DNA of 64,000 nucleotides, taken from Malurus cyaneus samueli (lineage: Eukaryota > Chordata > Aves > Passeriformes > Maluridae). The DNA lies in NCBI GenBank assembly GCA_009741485.1, contig CM019229.1, forward strand, positions 3,519,817 through 3,583,816, given 5' to 3'. The notes under the pieces are model-generated. The model searched no databases. It worked only from the letters and a program-made list of their open reading frames with translations, and was not told where the DNA came from. The translations under genes and the position numbers were made by a program. How positions within the stretch are numbered: the first letter of the stretch is position 1; each line of letters begins with the position of its first letter. Of the stretch, positions 23,758 to 37,069 are shown piece after piece.

Positions 23758-24897
23758 TAGTCCCTGCCCAGGGACCTGATATTAATGAGAGCAATTAAAA
23801 GGTCTTTTTTATTACCTGAATGGTCAGCAGAGATGGAGACAATGTTGTGTTTCTCCTACAACTTCCTAATCTTTGTGATGAAAACCAGGGCCAGAGCTCA
23901 GGAAATATCTCTCATGAAGACAGAACTAACAGAAGTTAAGATTTTTCTTGTGCTGGTTTGGAGGGATCCTTCATTAGCTAATCAATAAAATTATTAAGAA
24001 TTAAGAGGTTTGAAGAAGCTACAATAACCGGGAAGAGTTGATGGAAATAGGGTCTCCCTCATGAGCTGGTTGCCAGCTGAAACCAGCAGCCACATTTAAT
24101 TTATTTTGCCATCAAATGGCAGAACAAACCCATTAAATTCTTTTTAGCAGAATTTTATTGGGAAAGTGACATGTGTTGGAGATTAAAATGAATGAAAGGG
24201 AACCAAAACCCCATCATTTTGGAACATCGTGTCCTGGAACACAAGAGAAAATTTGGACCTAAAAAATCAAAGTTCATTTTCACAGCAAATATTTCCCATT
24301 TGCTGCCAAAGAAGACAAAGAGAAAATCAGAGATTTAATGAGAAATAAGCCAAAGTCCACAATGTCAGTATAAAATAGGGACATGGATGATACCTAAAAG
24401 TGAATTACAACCTTTGGGCTGTGTTGTTTTCCAAGAGAGGCCACCCATGGAGCAGCCACACAAAAGCTGGGACTGCTGCAGGAAATAGATGCATTGGAAG
24501 GGTGAGGCATGAAAAAGGGCTGGAACTTTTTACTGAGACAAAAATGCTCTGCTCTGGGCCTGGTGACCCCCAAAAGTTAATATGATATGGATTTTCGTGT
24601 ACTACCAAAGCACTGATAAATTGGAAAGCCTATGAATGCACAATTAGCATATTTAACAGCAGAATTATGACAAATCCTGATTATTGGGTTTAATGGGTGA
24701 TTCCTTAGGCTGATTTCAGCCTGGGTGGTCCCAATTTACCCAAAGCCACAAAATACTGCAGGAATTTATCTTCTGACCAAGCTGAAGCCCTTCCACTCCC
24801 AACTCAACACTTTACATATCCCAGTCCTTTTTTTCCCTAGAAGAGTCCCTTATTTTTCCTGTTCAGGGGCAGAATGTCCATTCTTTGACCTATTCCT
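23758..24897. other. Unique non-coding stretch
   Basis: No gene or repeat was recognised. Confidence 0.5.
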
Positions 24898-25215
24898 TCA
24901 AACCGTAGAAGGTTGGAAAAGACATCTGAAATAAAGTTCAACTGCTAACCCAATGCTGCCATGATCACCATTAACCATAGATCCAAGTGCCATGTCCAAG
25001 TGTTTTTTGAACCCATCCATGGATGACAATTCCATCACTTCCCTGGGCAGCCTCTTCCAATGCCTGTCTGCCCTTTCAGTGAAGAAATATTTCCTATTAT
25101 CCAACCTCAATCTCCCCTGGTGCAATTTGAGGCCATTCCCTCTCATCCTGGCACTTGATCTGGGGGAGGATCTCGACAACCTCCATCCTCACTGTTACTC
25201 CCTCTTGCCCTCTGA
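24898..25215 (-). mobile_element. CR1-like LINE 3' fragment
   Basis: A 318-bp inverted CR1 segment. It carries GTAGAAGGTTGGAAAAGACA at its tail side, then ATGACAATTCCATCACTTCC, CTGGGCAGCCTCTTCCAATG and TTTGAGGCCATTCCCTCTC, the order expected of an antisense CR1 3' region. A minus-strand open frame of 93 codons over it is a by-product of the repeat. Confidence 0.92.
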
Positions 25216-25333
25216 AGTGACTTATCGACCCACAGCTCCTACGTTCAGCATAAAATTGCTGCCAAGGGCAGGAGAAATAATGAGACCTTGGGTTCTTCAG
25301 ACGAGGTAAATAATTCATAAAACTCTGCAGGAG

Positions 25334-25497
25334 TGTCGGGAACAGAGCCCGGTTTGTGGGGAGGGCCGAGGGAAGGCTGCGGCGGTGGCGATGTCCCCGT
25401 GTGCGCTCCGGGCCGGGCGCTGTCCGCGGTGCTGAAACACCGAGCGCGGCTGATCCAGCGCGGCCCCGGCACGGACGGGTCACACAGGGCGCGGTGG
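25334..25497. other. Small, very CpG-dense patch
   Basis: About 165 bp of very high GC with roughly two dozen CpGs, for example GCGGCGGTGGCGATG and CCGGGCCGGGCGCTGTCCGC, flanked by ordinary AT-moderate DNA. It meets the look of a short CpG island and could mark a promoter, first exon or enhancer. Open frames exist on both strands, but none is recognisable and no splice signals could be assigned. A GC-rich minisatellite remnant is the alternative. Confidence 0.55.
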
Positions 25498-25503
25498 CTT
25501 CCT

Positions 25504-25611
25504 TAATCATCGTTATTCTTCGTCAATCGTCGTTGTTCTTCATTAATCATCATTGTTCTTCATTAATCATCATTATTCTTCATTAATCCTCATTATTCTT
25601 CATCAATCACT
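25504..25611. repeat. 20-bp minisatellite, about 5.4 copies
   Basis: Units of 20 bp start at 25504, 25524, 25544, 25564 and 25584, with a partial unit from 25604. Each resembles TAATCATCATTATTCTTCAT. The first two units carry CpG variants (CGTTATTCTTCGT, CGTCGTTGTTC) and the later ones have CA or TA at those positions. This gives a visible gradient away from the CpG-rich patch that ends just before the array. Confidence 0.93.
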
Positions 25612-27016
25612 AATGAACGTTCACCCACACCCCACTGTGACCCACCGAGTTACCAGAGCTGTATGTTCAGTCTGCTCTCCACGTTTTAAAGCAGCTGCAC
25701 CCCAGCACTTGCCCACAAAAAATCCTGCCTTTTTTCCTCCATCATCACTAAAAAAGAATTGCTAGGATTCATCACCAGAAGTAAAAATGCACCTTGGAGC
25801 TTCATCCGTATCCCAGACTGACCTGGTGCTCCTAAAATTCCCGTTTTCCCTCAGCCCTGTGGAGATTTTGAGAGCGTGGAGCCCGTCACAGCATCAGAAC
25901 GTGCTCTCAGTGTGAGATTTATCTTTGCCAGGTCTAACATGTGGCACTGAAAATGAAGCTTTAAGGGCTATAAATGGAAGTGTCTTGATTCATCTTTAAC
26001 ACAAGAAAAGCAGAAATTAAACTCAGTTCAGCTTTTCAACTGCAATTCAACTACAGAAGTGGTTTATGGATACACTCCTAATTAACCAAAGGTCTTAATC
26101 AATCTAATCACAAGCATCAGGATTGAACTGAAAACAAGGAATTTTATTAATTGGCTTAAAATACAGGCTGGGACAAATATTTAATATTTTGCTCTACAGT
26201 TGGAACATCTATTGGACTAAAGATGAGGAAAAGTCAGAAATCCAGGAGGGAAAATCTGCTCAAGCAGATGCATGAGGCAGCTTTAAAATGTACTTCTGTT
26301 CTCTACAGGGAAAGCACAGGGAGGCTGACCAAGCACAAACACTTTGACATGGCAGCGACTGTGGTTTGAGAAAAAAAAGATTTATTAAAACCATTCACGG
26401 AAAATTCACATCTGCTCACAGTGATAAAAATAGAAAGGCAAGAAACAGCTTGTTCCTAATTCTTTCCCTGTTTGACAGCCAAACCCTCTGTAGTTCGAAT
26501 AATTTCTCTGAACTCTGCCTTTAAGCTGGATTTTATATATTCTTATATCAAAACTGCTGAAAGCCTGTTTTCAATTTGATTTAAATTAACAGCTGAGGGG
26601 TTTCTCTTGCTTGTGGGCTCTGCTGAGATGAATTTTAGCCATAACATCATCACAGAGTTCCATCAAATGAACAGAACGGGATCCCCTTGTCTTTTTTCCT
26701 GTTCCTCGAGCTTCTCTGGCACCACTTCCAGGGGCTTTAAACACAATCTTGAAAGACAGAAATTCCTTCAGAGGCTTGAACCACTGAAATTAGAATCTCT
26801 GAAGAAACAAAAGAGATTTTCTGATGAGTTTTTCCTCACCAAAGAAAACAGAGCTCCTGCTGTGGTAACCACATGCTAAGGGCTGTGATGAAGACATTTG
26901 TTATCTGACAGGTTACATTTGCACCTAATTTCATTAAATTCCCTTTTCCCAGCTGTTTTACCCTCTCATTACTGCATCACCTTAACATCTGTCTGTGCGA
27001 GATTCTCAATGACACG

Positions 27017-27022
<6 letters not shown>
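25612..27022. other. Unique non-coding stretch
   Basis: No gene is recognised. The section around 26040-26240 is AT-rich and repeat-free. Confidence 0.5.

Positions 27023-27056
<34 letters not shown>
27023..27056. repeat. Poly(A) run, about 34 A
   Basis: An uninterrupted A homopolymer, the longest in the window. No target-site duplication or retrocopy body could be identified around it. Confidence 0.95.
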
Positions 27057-27058
<2 letters not shown>

Positions 27059-28736
27059 AAATCCCAACATCATACAGAACTTGCCAGGAGGGTTTCCAGG
27101 AAATAAACATTCCCCCTGGAATGGCTTTGAAACAGATTCTTCTCCCTCTCCAAGAATACACCTTTTGGAAAAACAAAGATTTCTCAGGTGCAAGACTGAT
27201 TTTCCAGTCATAAATGCACATATGCAGTTCAGGAAGGGGATATGGCACGTGTCTGATATGCCAGAGATATGGCAAATTTTTTTACCTGTAGAATTCTTTT
27301 TCTTTTATTTGAACTTTAGAACTGGAATTAGGGTCCCAGAGATGAGGAAAACAGTTTGATTATCAGTTTTTAAGATCTCACTATGCCCCAGAGAGTCCCA
27401 CACTCTTGGATTGACTGAGAATTCTTACAGCAAAGCATGCAGAGTGTTACACATGAATTTCTGCTTAGGTTTGAAGGTTAGAACTGCAGGTGCTGTGAAT
27501 ACATAAAGCCCCACTGAAATTCTGTATTTTCATATTAATTTCCTTTCTATATTCACTTTCCTTCATAAGAATCACAGTAGACACCTCCCTCTACACCACC
27601 CAAACCTTTTCCAACCCCTCTTTTTTTTTTCAGTTAGGCTTCTCAATACCTCTCAGCTCTGTCCCTAAATACAGATATTTATTTAATTTCTCTGCCCCAT
27701 CAGCCCCTTTCTCCTCCCATGGGATGATTTTTTCCACAATAATTAGTCACCAGATAATCTGGCAGACAAATCCCAGAGCCCATCCTGGCTGTGCTGCCCC
27801 ACAGCAGGAGAGGAACTGCCAAGCCAACAATAATAATTGTTTTTCCACGGGCAAGATATCAAGTGGAAGCCAAGGGGGTTATCTTGTGATAAACAGCAGC
27901 TTCTCACCCAGAGGTGAGGAATTTTATGGGACTTTATCTCCACCACTGAAATCACCCCGTTTACTTCATCCCAAATTAGTTTTGACTGGGAAAATGAACC
28001 CTTTCAAGATAACATTTGTGGTTATAACTGCACAATCTCCAGGACCTCACACACATAAAGGATTTGTGGTTTCTTTCAGTGTCCTCCTGATTCGGGAACT
28101 TTGTGCTGCCCAGGCAGAGAAGTTCATTTGACCAAAGGGCTAAAAATTGCCCAAAAAACATTGTCAAAAACGATGATCCACTTCTATTGCTCTTTATAGG
28201 CCTTCAGAGCTTGAGGACATCTCAAGAAGCAGCTTAAATAACTTTGTGGTAGGAAAAAAACCCTATAAATAGATATTCCTGTGGGGCTTGTTCAATTTGC
28301 CTTTGCTTTCTTCTTTGCCTTTTTTCGAAGGGACAGGGGAATATTTGGTTTTTTTTTGTTGCTGTTTTCTCTAGAGAAGAAATCCTGTGGCATTCAGGCC
28401 AAAACCCCACAGCGCCCAACTCCAGGCTCAGAACTTGCAACCAAGATTCCCCTCGGAAACTGCACATTTCTATTTATTATGTAAATTATTATTATACAAC
28501 AACAGCTTCTGACTCAACTCCACAGGACTCAAAATAGCTGATCCCTGCCCCTGTAAAAACAACAAAAAAAAAACAACAAAAAAAGGCTTTTTATGGTCTC
28601 TTCACCCCACATCATCTCTCCCTCCCAAACTTCTACTTTTATCTCCCTGCCTCCAGCTGCACTAAAACATTTCTGTAGCTCTAAACATTTGCCTTCATTT
28701 TTCTGCCAAACCCAATGGCTGCTTCATTGCCAGGCA
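27057..28736. other. Unique non-coding stretch
   Basis: No gene is recognised. An A-rich CAACAAAAAAAAAACAAC-type tract lies at 28560-28583. Confidence 0.5.
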
Positions 28737-28791
28737 AGGTTGAACTCAGTGATGTTGAGATCTTTTCCAGCCTTAATGATTCTGTGATTTT
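28737..28791 (+). mobile_element. Older CR1 3' tail fragment
   Basis: AGGTTGAACTCAGTGATGTT, then GAGATCTTTTCCAGCC and TTAATGATTCTGTGATTTT, is a short plus-strand CR1 3' end. Confidence 0.82.
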
Positions 28792-31729
28792 CTGATGGGA
28801 TACAGTTCCCAGAAGCCAGTTAATGAATGATGATCCCAGCTTTTTGGAAGTGCATCTCACCAGAACGCTGTTTAATTAAAGATCCATTAAGGTGATAGAG
28901 CTTGATGCCCTCGATATGTTCACTTAATCCACTAAAAAAGACAGGAGGAAAAAAAAAGAAGTGTAAACAGTCATGGCTAATGAATAATCCCTAGAAATTT
29001 CCATGCAGAGCTTTCAGCCACACTGTGCAATAAGAAAAATTGTTATCATTTGTCACAATTTTATCCTGATAAAAAGCCAGAATAATTCCTGATCAACCTA
29101 CAAAACGAAAAAAAAAATCCTACAAGAGAAACAAAACCCAAACAAACGAAAACATCAACAATCAAATCTTTGCTGCCTGGGACAAATATCAAAATGCTAC
29201 AAAATATTTAGCAGTTGGTTGTTGTGACAGTGCTCTGAGGGTCTGGAGAATGCATTTTCCAGTTTGTCAGGACAGTAAAACCACACAGCTTGAGGTGACA
29301 AAATCCAAATTGTGGGACTGCTGGTGGCATTTCTGTGATAAGATATCAGTGCAGTTGGCAGGGAGTGACAGACTCAGGGGCATTGTTAGAACTGCACACA
29401 TTTATAGAGGGCAAAGATCCTGAAAATTCATCACCTTCACTCAAGTTGTTTCAAATTTCTACCTCCAAATGACTTTTTTCTTCCAGAGGTTCCAGCATTT
29501 CTTTTATCTCGAGAATGGTGACTCTACAGAGGTAATTTTTTTAGTTGTTCCTTTTTTAATCCACAACAGCTGAGTGACCCTGATGGTTCCATCTTCTTTT
29601 GTTCCAGTGAAATGGCTCCAGGCATATTTTCATGGCTGTAAATAGCAAAAATAGCAAAAAATTTCATCCTCAGATAGAATAATTACATTCAATTTGAAGG
29701 CAAACTGTCTATTTTTCCAGCTATAAAAATAGTCCCATGTGGTTTTGCACCAGTTGACTCTGACAAAGGGAACACAGAACCCAGGAATCCTGAGCTGCAG
29801 ACTGGAGCACTGCTGAGCTCCTCCAATTTGGGTTTAAATTGCTAAATTTGTCACCTCTGCATTTCAGAAAGCTGCCCAGTTCTGCTTCCTTTTCCACAGC
29901 AGAATCTCTGCTTTCCACACAATTTCTAAGGAAAAAAAAAGCTCCAAACTTCTTCCATAAAGCAGGAAGGAAAAGATACATTGGATTTTTAAATATCTAA
30001 AATCCTTGGACTGACTGGGTAATACATTTCAAATGATCACTGTATGATAACACCAAACTGGGTCCATCATTTGCCCTATTAAAATTTAACACTGGCTCTG
30101 AAGACAAAGTACGCAGGAATTGCAGAAATTTGTCAGTTTTCAAGGTGAAATTCCAGCCCAAAGTCACAAACAAAAAAAATTCTGACTGGAGTTCAATGGA
30201 ATTTCCTCCTTTTAATCTCCACACCTTGCAGATGTGTGAAGGATTTCTCTCCAGCAATTCGACATAATTCAATGTCATCCTCTCTGCAGAGGAGAGGAGC
30301 CCTTGGAGCATTAGCAGGATTTACAAAGTGAATTTGCTTTGCTCCCGCACTCATGATGGTATAAAATGTGTATAAAAACTCCTCACTTCAAGCTTTTAAA
30401 ACTTTTAAACCCACAGACATCAGACATCAACAACTGGGGATCAGTTTTTTGGGGTGCATCCTTCCCAAAAGTGTTTTAGATGGAGAAGAGAGTTTCATGT
30501 GTCAAGAACATTCTCCAATAAAACAGACTTGCAGTGACCTTGTCATTTAAGCAGTGAAAAATCACAGGAGGGAACGAGAACCGAGCCAGGGAAGCTCTCG
30601 CTGAAAAGATTGGGTTCATCCAAAGCAGTAGGAGCTGGTGTGGAAAAAACAAAATATGTAACTTTTACTTCTATTTACTTTGATCTCAAATTGCTTTTTG
30701 ATCTCAAATTGTTACAATCTGCTTTGGAATTCTGTTTTTAAATGCAGCTTCTGGTTTACCTGTAACAGACAATTTTAAACTCCTAAAAATATCAATTATA
30801 TCTTAATCTTACAAGATTTTTTTTATTCAAATGAACCCTGTGCTTGCAAAAAAAAAGGCTCTTTCAGCATCTAAGAGGTTCCTAAAGGCAGTTTAAAAAT
30901 ACACATAGGGGTATAAATTTCTAGGAAGAAAAAAACAATGAGGACATTATTTTTTGTTGTTTTCTGCTTTAAAAACTTCAGTCTGCAGCCACAGAGAGTC
31001 ATTTGGTGAGTGGTACAAAAAGCAGAGTCACGATTTAGGAGAGGAAATGGGTGGAATCAGTTTGTTCAATATCCACCAAACTCTCAGAACGGATCATTTT
31101 ACTGCAATGACATCTGATATATCTGGTGCTGGGAAAATCTGATGCGAATCCAGCTATTTGAGAGGAATGGTAATCTTTAGGCAGACAGAGTCCATTAATG
31201 AACTCACACAAATCAGGATTTTCTGAACAGCAGCAGTCTGTGGTATTACTGTAACCAGCAATAATATTCCTGCTATATCATGCAGTTAACTCTGAAATGA
31301 ATCATGTTAATTAGTTTTATTTAAAGTCTATATTAGCAAAGGCATGGGGAAATCTGGGCTCCAGCTTTCATCCCGGCTGGGGAGATGTAGAAGCTCCAAA
31401 ACCAAGGTGAAAGTCCACTGCAATAAACTGAACCAGTGGGTCTGGGATTTTTAACTGCACTGAAGTCGAGACAGGGTGGAATCCAGTTGGAGCTGCTCCA
31501 AACTCTGCTCCATCACTCAGAGCCAGTCTGGGGGACCCTGACTGCCCAGCACTGATTCACGCTCTCAGCACACTCCAAATTCATAAAAAAACAGCAAATT
31601 ATTGATTGCAGAGACCAGCCTCTGCTGGGGGTGATGCCTTAGCAAACACAGGCGATTCCAGAGGGGTGTCTGTGTGTAAATCCCCCGTTGTTAAGGGAAG
31701 GGTGCATTGGAAACAAGGAAAGCTCCAGG
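28792..31729. other. Unique non-coding stretch
   Basis: About three kilobases of AT-moderate sequence without a recognised gene. A 14-bp direct repeat (TTGATCTCAAATTG) occurs at 30680-30693 and 30698-30711, an 18-bp period. Confidence 0.5.
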
Positions 31730-34700
31730 GCTCTGCACACCTTTTCCTTCCCCTCCCTCCCCTCCCTCTCTGTTCCTGCTGATTATCTGACTGTGCGGGG
31801 TTGAGGTGAGTGCTGCTCAAAGTTTCCTGAGCCAGCAGCCAGGCTTAGCAGCAACACACATGAAATATTTGGGATATTGCAGCAAAACTCACAGGCAACA
31901 ACACAAAAATTCCAAGTCTGAAAGAAATATTTGGATTTGGGCACTGCTGACCGAAGATCAGAAGGGCTTTCTACAATTATGGGTTCTTCCTTCTCACCAG
32001 TCTGAACGGCCAGAGAGACTGGACAAGCTCAGGGAGTGCCCCATGGGAATCTCAGAGGTTTCACCAGGCCCAGTGCTGGAGCTGCCCCTGGGTCAGGGCA
32101 ATCCTGGGATCCATCCAGGCTGGGAGGAGCAGCTGGAGCAGCCCTGGGAGCAGGAGCTGGGGGTGCTGGGGGTGAGAGCTGCACCTGCCCCAGCCCTGAA
32201 CCCCCTGCCCTGGGCTGAGCCCAGCGTGGGCAGCAGGGGAGGGAGGAGGGAGGGGGGGATTCTGCCCTGTGCCCTGCTCAGCTAGACCCACCTGCAGAGC
32301 TGCCCCAACCCGGGGAACAGCACAGAAGAGCTGGAGCTGCTGGAAGAGCCAGGGGGCACCAGGGGATCAGAGGATGGAGAGCAGCTCTGCTGGGAGGAAG
32401 GCTGGGACAGCTGGGGTGCTCACCTGGAGAGGAGAGCTTGGGGTGAGCTCAGCGTGGCCTTGCAGGGCCTGAAGGAGCTGCAGGAAAGGTGGAGAGAGAC
32501 AATGACAAAAGATGGAGGGACAGGACACAGGGAATGGCTTCCACTGCCAGAGGGCAGGATGGATGGGATATTGGGAAGGAATTGTTCCCTGGGAGGGTGG
32601 CAGGCCCTGGCACAGGGTGCCCAGAGAAGCTGTGGCTGCCCCTGGATCCCTGCGGCTGCCAAGGCCAGGCTGACATTGGGGCCTGGGAGCAATAGCCTTA
32701 GGGACAAGTGGGAGGTGTCCCTGAAATGGCAATGAGGAGCTTTAAGGTCCCTTGCAATCCAAACCATTCTGGGATTTCTGACATTCCCTGCAGGGTGCTC
32801 ACAGCTGGGGCTGGGCAGGGAGGGCTCTGCAAATCCTATTCAGAATTGAGCACCCACAGCAGCCCCTGCAGTGCCCTCATGGCTCAGGTTCTGCTGATCT
32901 TCCACAGGGGCTGTCCTGGGCTGGGATCTGAGAGCGAAGAGATGAACCTGTAAATCAAACCATTTTCCTGATGGAAATCCACCAGAACCCCTTGGCACAG
33001 AATTCCTCTGTTCTCTCCACCTCCAGCAGAGAGTTTTGCATTCAATGAATCACATCCCAGCAGAGTCAGGTCCAAACTGAAGCCTGAACTCTGCTCCTTT
33101 TCCCACAAAACTGCATTTCCCCCACATCTACGTGCTGTTCCAGCATGGCCAGTGAGTGCAGATTCCAACAGCAGCACAAATTCTTCCTGAGTGTCCTGAT
33201 GTTCCACTGCTCCCTTGGCAGGGCCCGCAAGGACACTGCTCACAGATGTGCAGGAGTTCTGTGCTCACCTCCACTGGACGTGAGCAGACAGAATAAATAC
33301 ACAATAAACACGAGCATATGTTAATTTGGGATTGTACATTCCCAAATATCTGGGCTTGGCAGAAGGGGAAGTCACTCAGGAAAGTTTCCTCCCTGAAGGA
33401 GGGAATCTGGCTGAAAAAATCACAAGCCTGGAAAGAAAAATCGATTCTCACCATCTCACCTAATTATAGGAAGTCAGATTCAAAACTCCAGAGAAGGACG
33501 GCGAGCTTCCAAAATTAGGGGAACTTTAAAACTGAGATTTCAGCTGGCAGTGCTGGGATATCCCTGGGATTTCTTATCACTGCAGATCACTGCACTTCCT
33601 GCAGCTGGCTGACATGGAAACCCCACAGTCGGGCTGGGTGCTGTTGCTAGGGCACAAACACACACGTGTAGGTACACACATGTCAATCCTACAAGGCACA
33701 CATTTGTCTGGCAGGATGGAAACTTTGGGACAATGGGGGAATCTTCCCAGATGAGTCACTGCAGTGCTGCTCAGAACCTCCCAGGGCGGTCTGGGTGCTC
33801 TGAGGCTTTTAATGTGTTCCAGCAGAGACCGGAGGGCTTGGTGCAATCTTAATGGGATTCTTTCCCTTGGCAGCCTTCCACCTTTGTGAGGTAAAGGCTG
33901 AGCTTTGCAGCAGCAGCGAGGGAAGAGGGATCAGTAAAGTTATTCTCAGCAACTCCCCAACCTCCTCCTTTTCTCCTCTTGGCTCTCAGCGTTTCTTTCC
34001 CCCTCAAAATGCACTTTAATGATTCCATCATTGCCAAGCAGACCCACAAAACCTCTGCTGACTGATCTTCCACAATAAAACCCAAACACACACACATAAA
34101 TACACTCTGTAACAACCCCCCCAAACCCAGAGCTCACAATGATTTAAGACTTTCTAAATATAGCCCCAGCTGTGGCTGGAAACCCCAGGGGTTTTGTATT
34201 TTCCAATCTGGGGAATGAAGCTTTCATCAGGCTGAAACGCAGCTCCATAATAAAACCAGGGAGTGCCTTTCACTCGGCATCCCCACAGTGCCCAGGTGGT
34301 GCTGAGTGGGGATGGGGCAGCACAGGCACTCCTGATGGAGCCTCAGAAGGAAATCCAAGGTTTGGTGGAACCTGAAGGGTTCTGAGCTTGCTGAGGATGC
34401 TGTGACACAAAGGTGCTGCTCCACTGTGACAGCAGGGACAGAGACAGCCCAGCTGGATGCCCTTGGGAAGGGAAAACACTTCCTTGGATAAGGGATCACT
34501 GTGGAGAAAACACAAGCAAATATCATTGGTGAGCCCACCAGAGCCCAACCTGCCAGGGCTGCAAGAATATATAAACCAGAATCTCTAATTAACAGCATTT
34601 TTTCCTGAGAACCATAATGAGCAGGAGCTCTGCTGGCCTGGATGAGATTAATTAAAGTCTCATCAGTTGCCTTTAGTAGGTGACTGAAGTTTCTGGTACA

Positions 34701-35939
34701 TTCTGTCCATCCTGCCCCAGCTCTAAACACATTTTCACCAGGACTCTCTCATTACACATTCTTAAAAATCCTTCCAAAATTGGATATTATCACACGAGAT
34801 TGATAACAAGAAAAATCAGAAATATAAATGATTGGGCTGTTATTCTTTATCACCTCTTATCAGCTTTTCTGAGTGCATCCAGCTGGTTCATGGATCAGTG
34901 TTGGGGAAGAGCTTCTAAGGCACAGGAAGGACCATTGGGTCACTGAAGACCCAGAAAATGTTAAATGGAATCATAAGCATGGGCTGTCAGAGACAAACTC
35001 GGCTCTCAGGACAAAGACAGTGCCCAGAAAGTTAATGGTGAGTGACACTTCAGCCTTCTGAAAACACCCTGTAACTCGAATTTTCATGATTTCTCCACGT
35101 TGCCAATCCTGAAGGGCCATGTGGGGCTGACCTTCTACCCTGAGCTAAACCAGGGGACACGTGCAGCCCTGAAATCCTCCTCTGGGGCAGAGCAGGAGAG
35201 ATGAGACCCCAGGGGCACTCGGGTTTGGTCAGCACCAGGGGAGCACCAGCAGAGCCAAGAGGAGATGCCCTGACCCATCAAACGAGGGCTGGGAGCAAAT
35301 CTCAGGCAGCCAAAAGCTTCTGCAGGAGTTTTGGGAGGGCTGATGCAAAAACTGAGTGTCAGCACCACCACTGCCCCACAGCTGTCCCACCATGGAGAAA
35401 GCAGCCAAGCCCTGCAGTTCCTGAGCCTCCCACAGCCCCAGCTCCAGTCCTGGCTCCTGGTCAGCCCCAAATGAAAGCAGGATGAGTTCCCCTGCTGCTC
35501 CCGAGTGTTTTGTCTGTTCCTTAACCTCCCTGATGTAAACTCTTTATTTCCCCCCCTCCTTCAGTGTTTTATTCCTGTTTCACCCTAATGACCAGCTCAG
35601 ATGAGTGTTTGCTTTCACTTTGATTTATTGCCAAGCTGTGTCTGAAAACCTAGAGGGGCGATGGAAATGTTTAAAAGCACATTAAAAACTATTAAAGCTC
35701 ATTGCTTTTGCATGTTCCATGGGTTGTGAAATGAAGTTAACATTGTTTGAACACTGCTTCCCCTCGTTCTGTCTCCTGCCCCTGTGCCACTGCCACGTGC
35801 AAGGGTTGTTCTTTGATGAGATGTTTGAGATCAGATCATCTGAGTTGTCTAAAGGGAAAAAAAAAAAAAAAATAAAAGGATTGTTAATTACTGCAGAGAA
35901 GAAATTCTAGGGGCTCTTATCAGCAACTCCAAGCTCTAG
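31730..35939. repeat. Clean copy of duplicated segment ending at gap
   Basis: This segment is repeated, in the same order and orientation, after the N run. Landmarks match at 31790 and 36049 (GACTGTGCGGGG), near 32461 and 37344, and at 34779 and 40325 (CACACGAGATTG). They match again at 35148 and 40869 (ACACGTGCAGCCCTGAAATC) and at 35918 and 41663 (TCTTATCAGCAAC). This copy reads as ordinary sequence and holds a CR1 at 32030-32783; the rest is unique and non-coding. The left limit is approximate because the second copy is heavily distorted there. Confidence 0.85.
32030..32783 (+). mobile_element. Longer CR1-like LINE fragment
   Basis: The longest CR1 piece in the window. It starts in the region of CACCAGGCCCAGTGCTGG and passes through CAGGCTGGGAGGAGCAGC and AGAGCAGCTCTGCTGGGAGG. 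It then continues into ATGGGATATTGGGAAGGAAT, GGCAGGCCCTGGCACAGGG and GAGCTTTAAGGTCCCTTGC, with a CATTCTGGGATTTCTGACATT tail. The plus-strand open frame of 159 codons at 31806-32285 is repeat-derived and has no intact reverse transcriptase domain. Confidence 0.85.
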
Positions 35940-35964
35940 NNNNNNNNNNNNNNNNNNNNNNNNN
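35940..35964. other. Assembly gap (25 N)
   Basis: Exactly 25 unknown bases separate the clean and distorted copies of the duplicated segment. A fixed short N run is a placeholder and not a measured gap. From memory, 25 N is what some long-read gap-filling programs insert for over-filled gaps. Confidence 0.99.
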
Positions 35965-37060
35965 CTTGTCGCGCGTTCCTTGCTGCCTTCTCGGCTGCAT
36001 CGCGCGCGGTCTGTTTGCCTGTGTGGTGTGGCTGATTTGGATTCTGTTGACTGTGCGGGGGTGGTTTGGGGAGGGGAGTGTGTTTGGGCGTGCGAATTTG
36101 TTAGTGTTGTCCTTTTGAGTTCACCGAGCATAGCGTCTGAGGCTTATGCTAGTGCGCAGACGGACGTAAGCAGGGAAGAGAAGGGGGGGGGAGTAGTGGC
36201 GGAGTTCGGCGAGAGATACTGTCAGCATGAGTAACGAAGTCAGACAAAGATGAGTCCCAGATGTCTTGAATAGATAGTTTTATGATTGTGTGTGTATTTG
36301 TTGTGTGTCACTGTGGATCTCTTGAAGTTATGGGTCAGTTGATAGGTCGTTTGGCTGTTAAATCTAATTGGAGGTTGGTGGGGTGGTTGGTTTCATTGGC
36401 GTGCTTCTTCGACACTGGTAGTGGCTTGAAGCGGCTCTAGGGAGTAGTGATCTTGAGTCAATTCTCAGGGGAGGCTGGGGTTTTCCTATTTGTGTGAAGC
36501 GGTCAGTAGGTTTCGAATGAGCGGAGGTGCTTGCGAGTTGGTTTGGTCTGGTATGTCTGTGGGTGTCGCTTCCTTTTTGGGGTGTTTTTTTATTGTGTTG
36601 TGCAATTTGCTCCTTTGTGGAGGTGAGGTCTGTCCTTCAGGTTGCCAGGTGCGGTGGCGTGTAGGGGTGAGGAGCAGGCTGGTGTATGCGGAGTCGTGGG
36701 GGCCGGTGGGGGTATCTAAGGTGGTTTGGGCGAGCTGGGGTGGCTGGGGGTGGGGGTGAGTGGATGCTCGTGCGCTGCCTTACTGTGAACCTGCCCTGGC
36801 CTTGATGTGCTGGAGGCTGTGGTAGTTCTCCAGTCGGCGTGCGGAAGGGAGGGGAGGGGAGGAGTGTGATGTGGGGGGGGGGGGGTGGGTAGTGGTGAGG
36901 TTTAGGGGTGGTATGAGGGTGTGTGGTAGGCGGAGGGTGTGTTTGTTAATGGGGGAGGATGATTCGTGTGTGTGTGTGGAGGGTATGTTTGAGTGGGGAT
37001 TGTTAGTGGGAGTGAGGGGAGGGTGTTAGTGGGGTTGATGGGTTGTTAGGTGTGTGTTTG
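35965..37060. other. G/T-skewed, low-quality block next to gap
   Basis: The plus strand is strongly enriched in G and T, with runs such as GTGTGTGTGTGG and an uninterrupted G12 near 36875-36886, unlike anywhere else in the window. Weak collinearity with 31730-32230 remains (for instance GACTGTGCGGGG at 36049 and at 31790). It is the most distorted part of the second copy and not an independent G-rich locus. Confidence 0.7.
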
Positions 37061-37069
37061 TCGTATAGT

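Noticed and set aside
34227..34730. 167-codon minus-strand open frame in the clean copy
   Set aside because: No recognisable domain. The corresponding distorted copy does not preserve the frame, and the frame is no longer than expected by chance in a window of this size.
36490..36759. G/T-rich block as a G-quadruplex or switch-like locus
   Set aside because: The block sits beside the gap and is the most distorted part of a duplicate of 31730-32230. The G/T excess comes from inserted bases and is most likely sequencing error.
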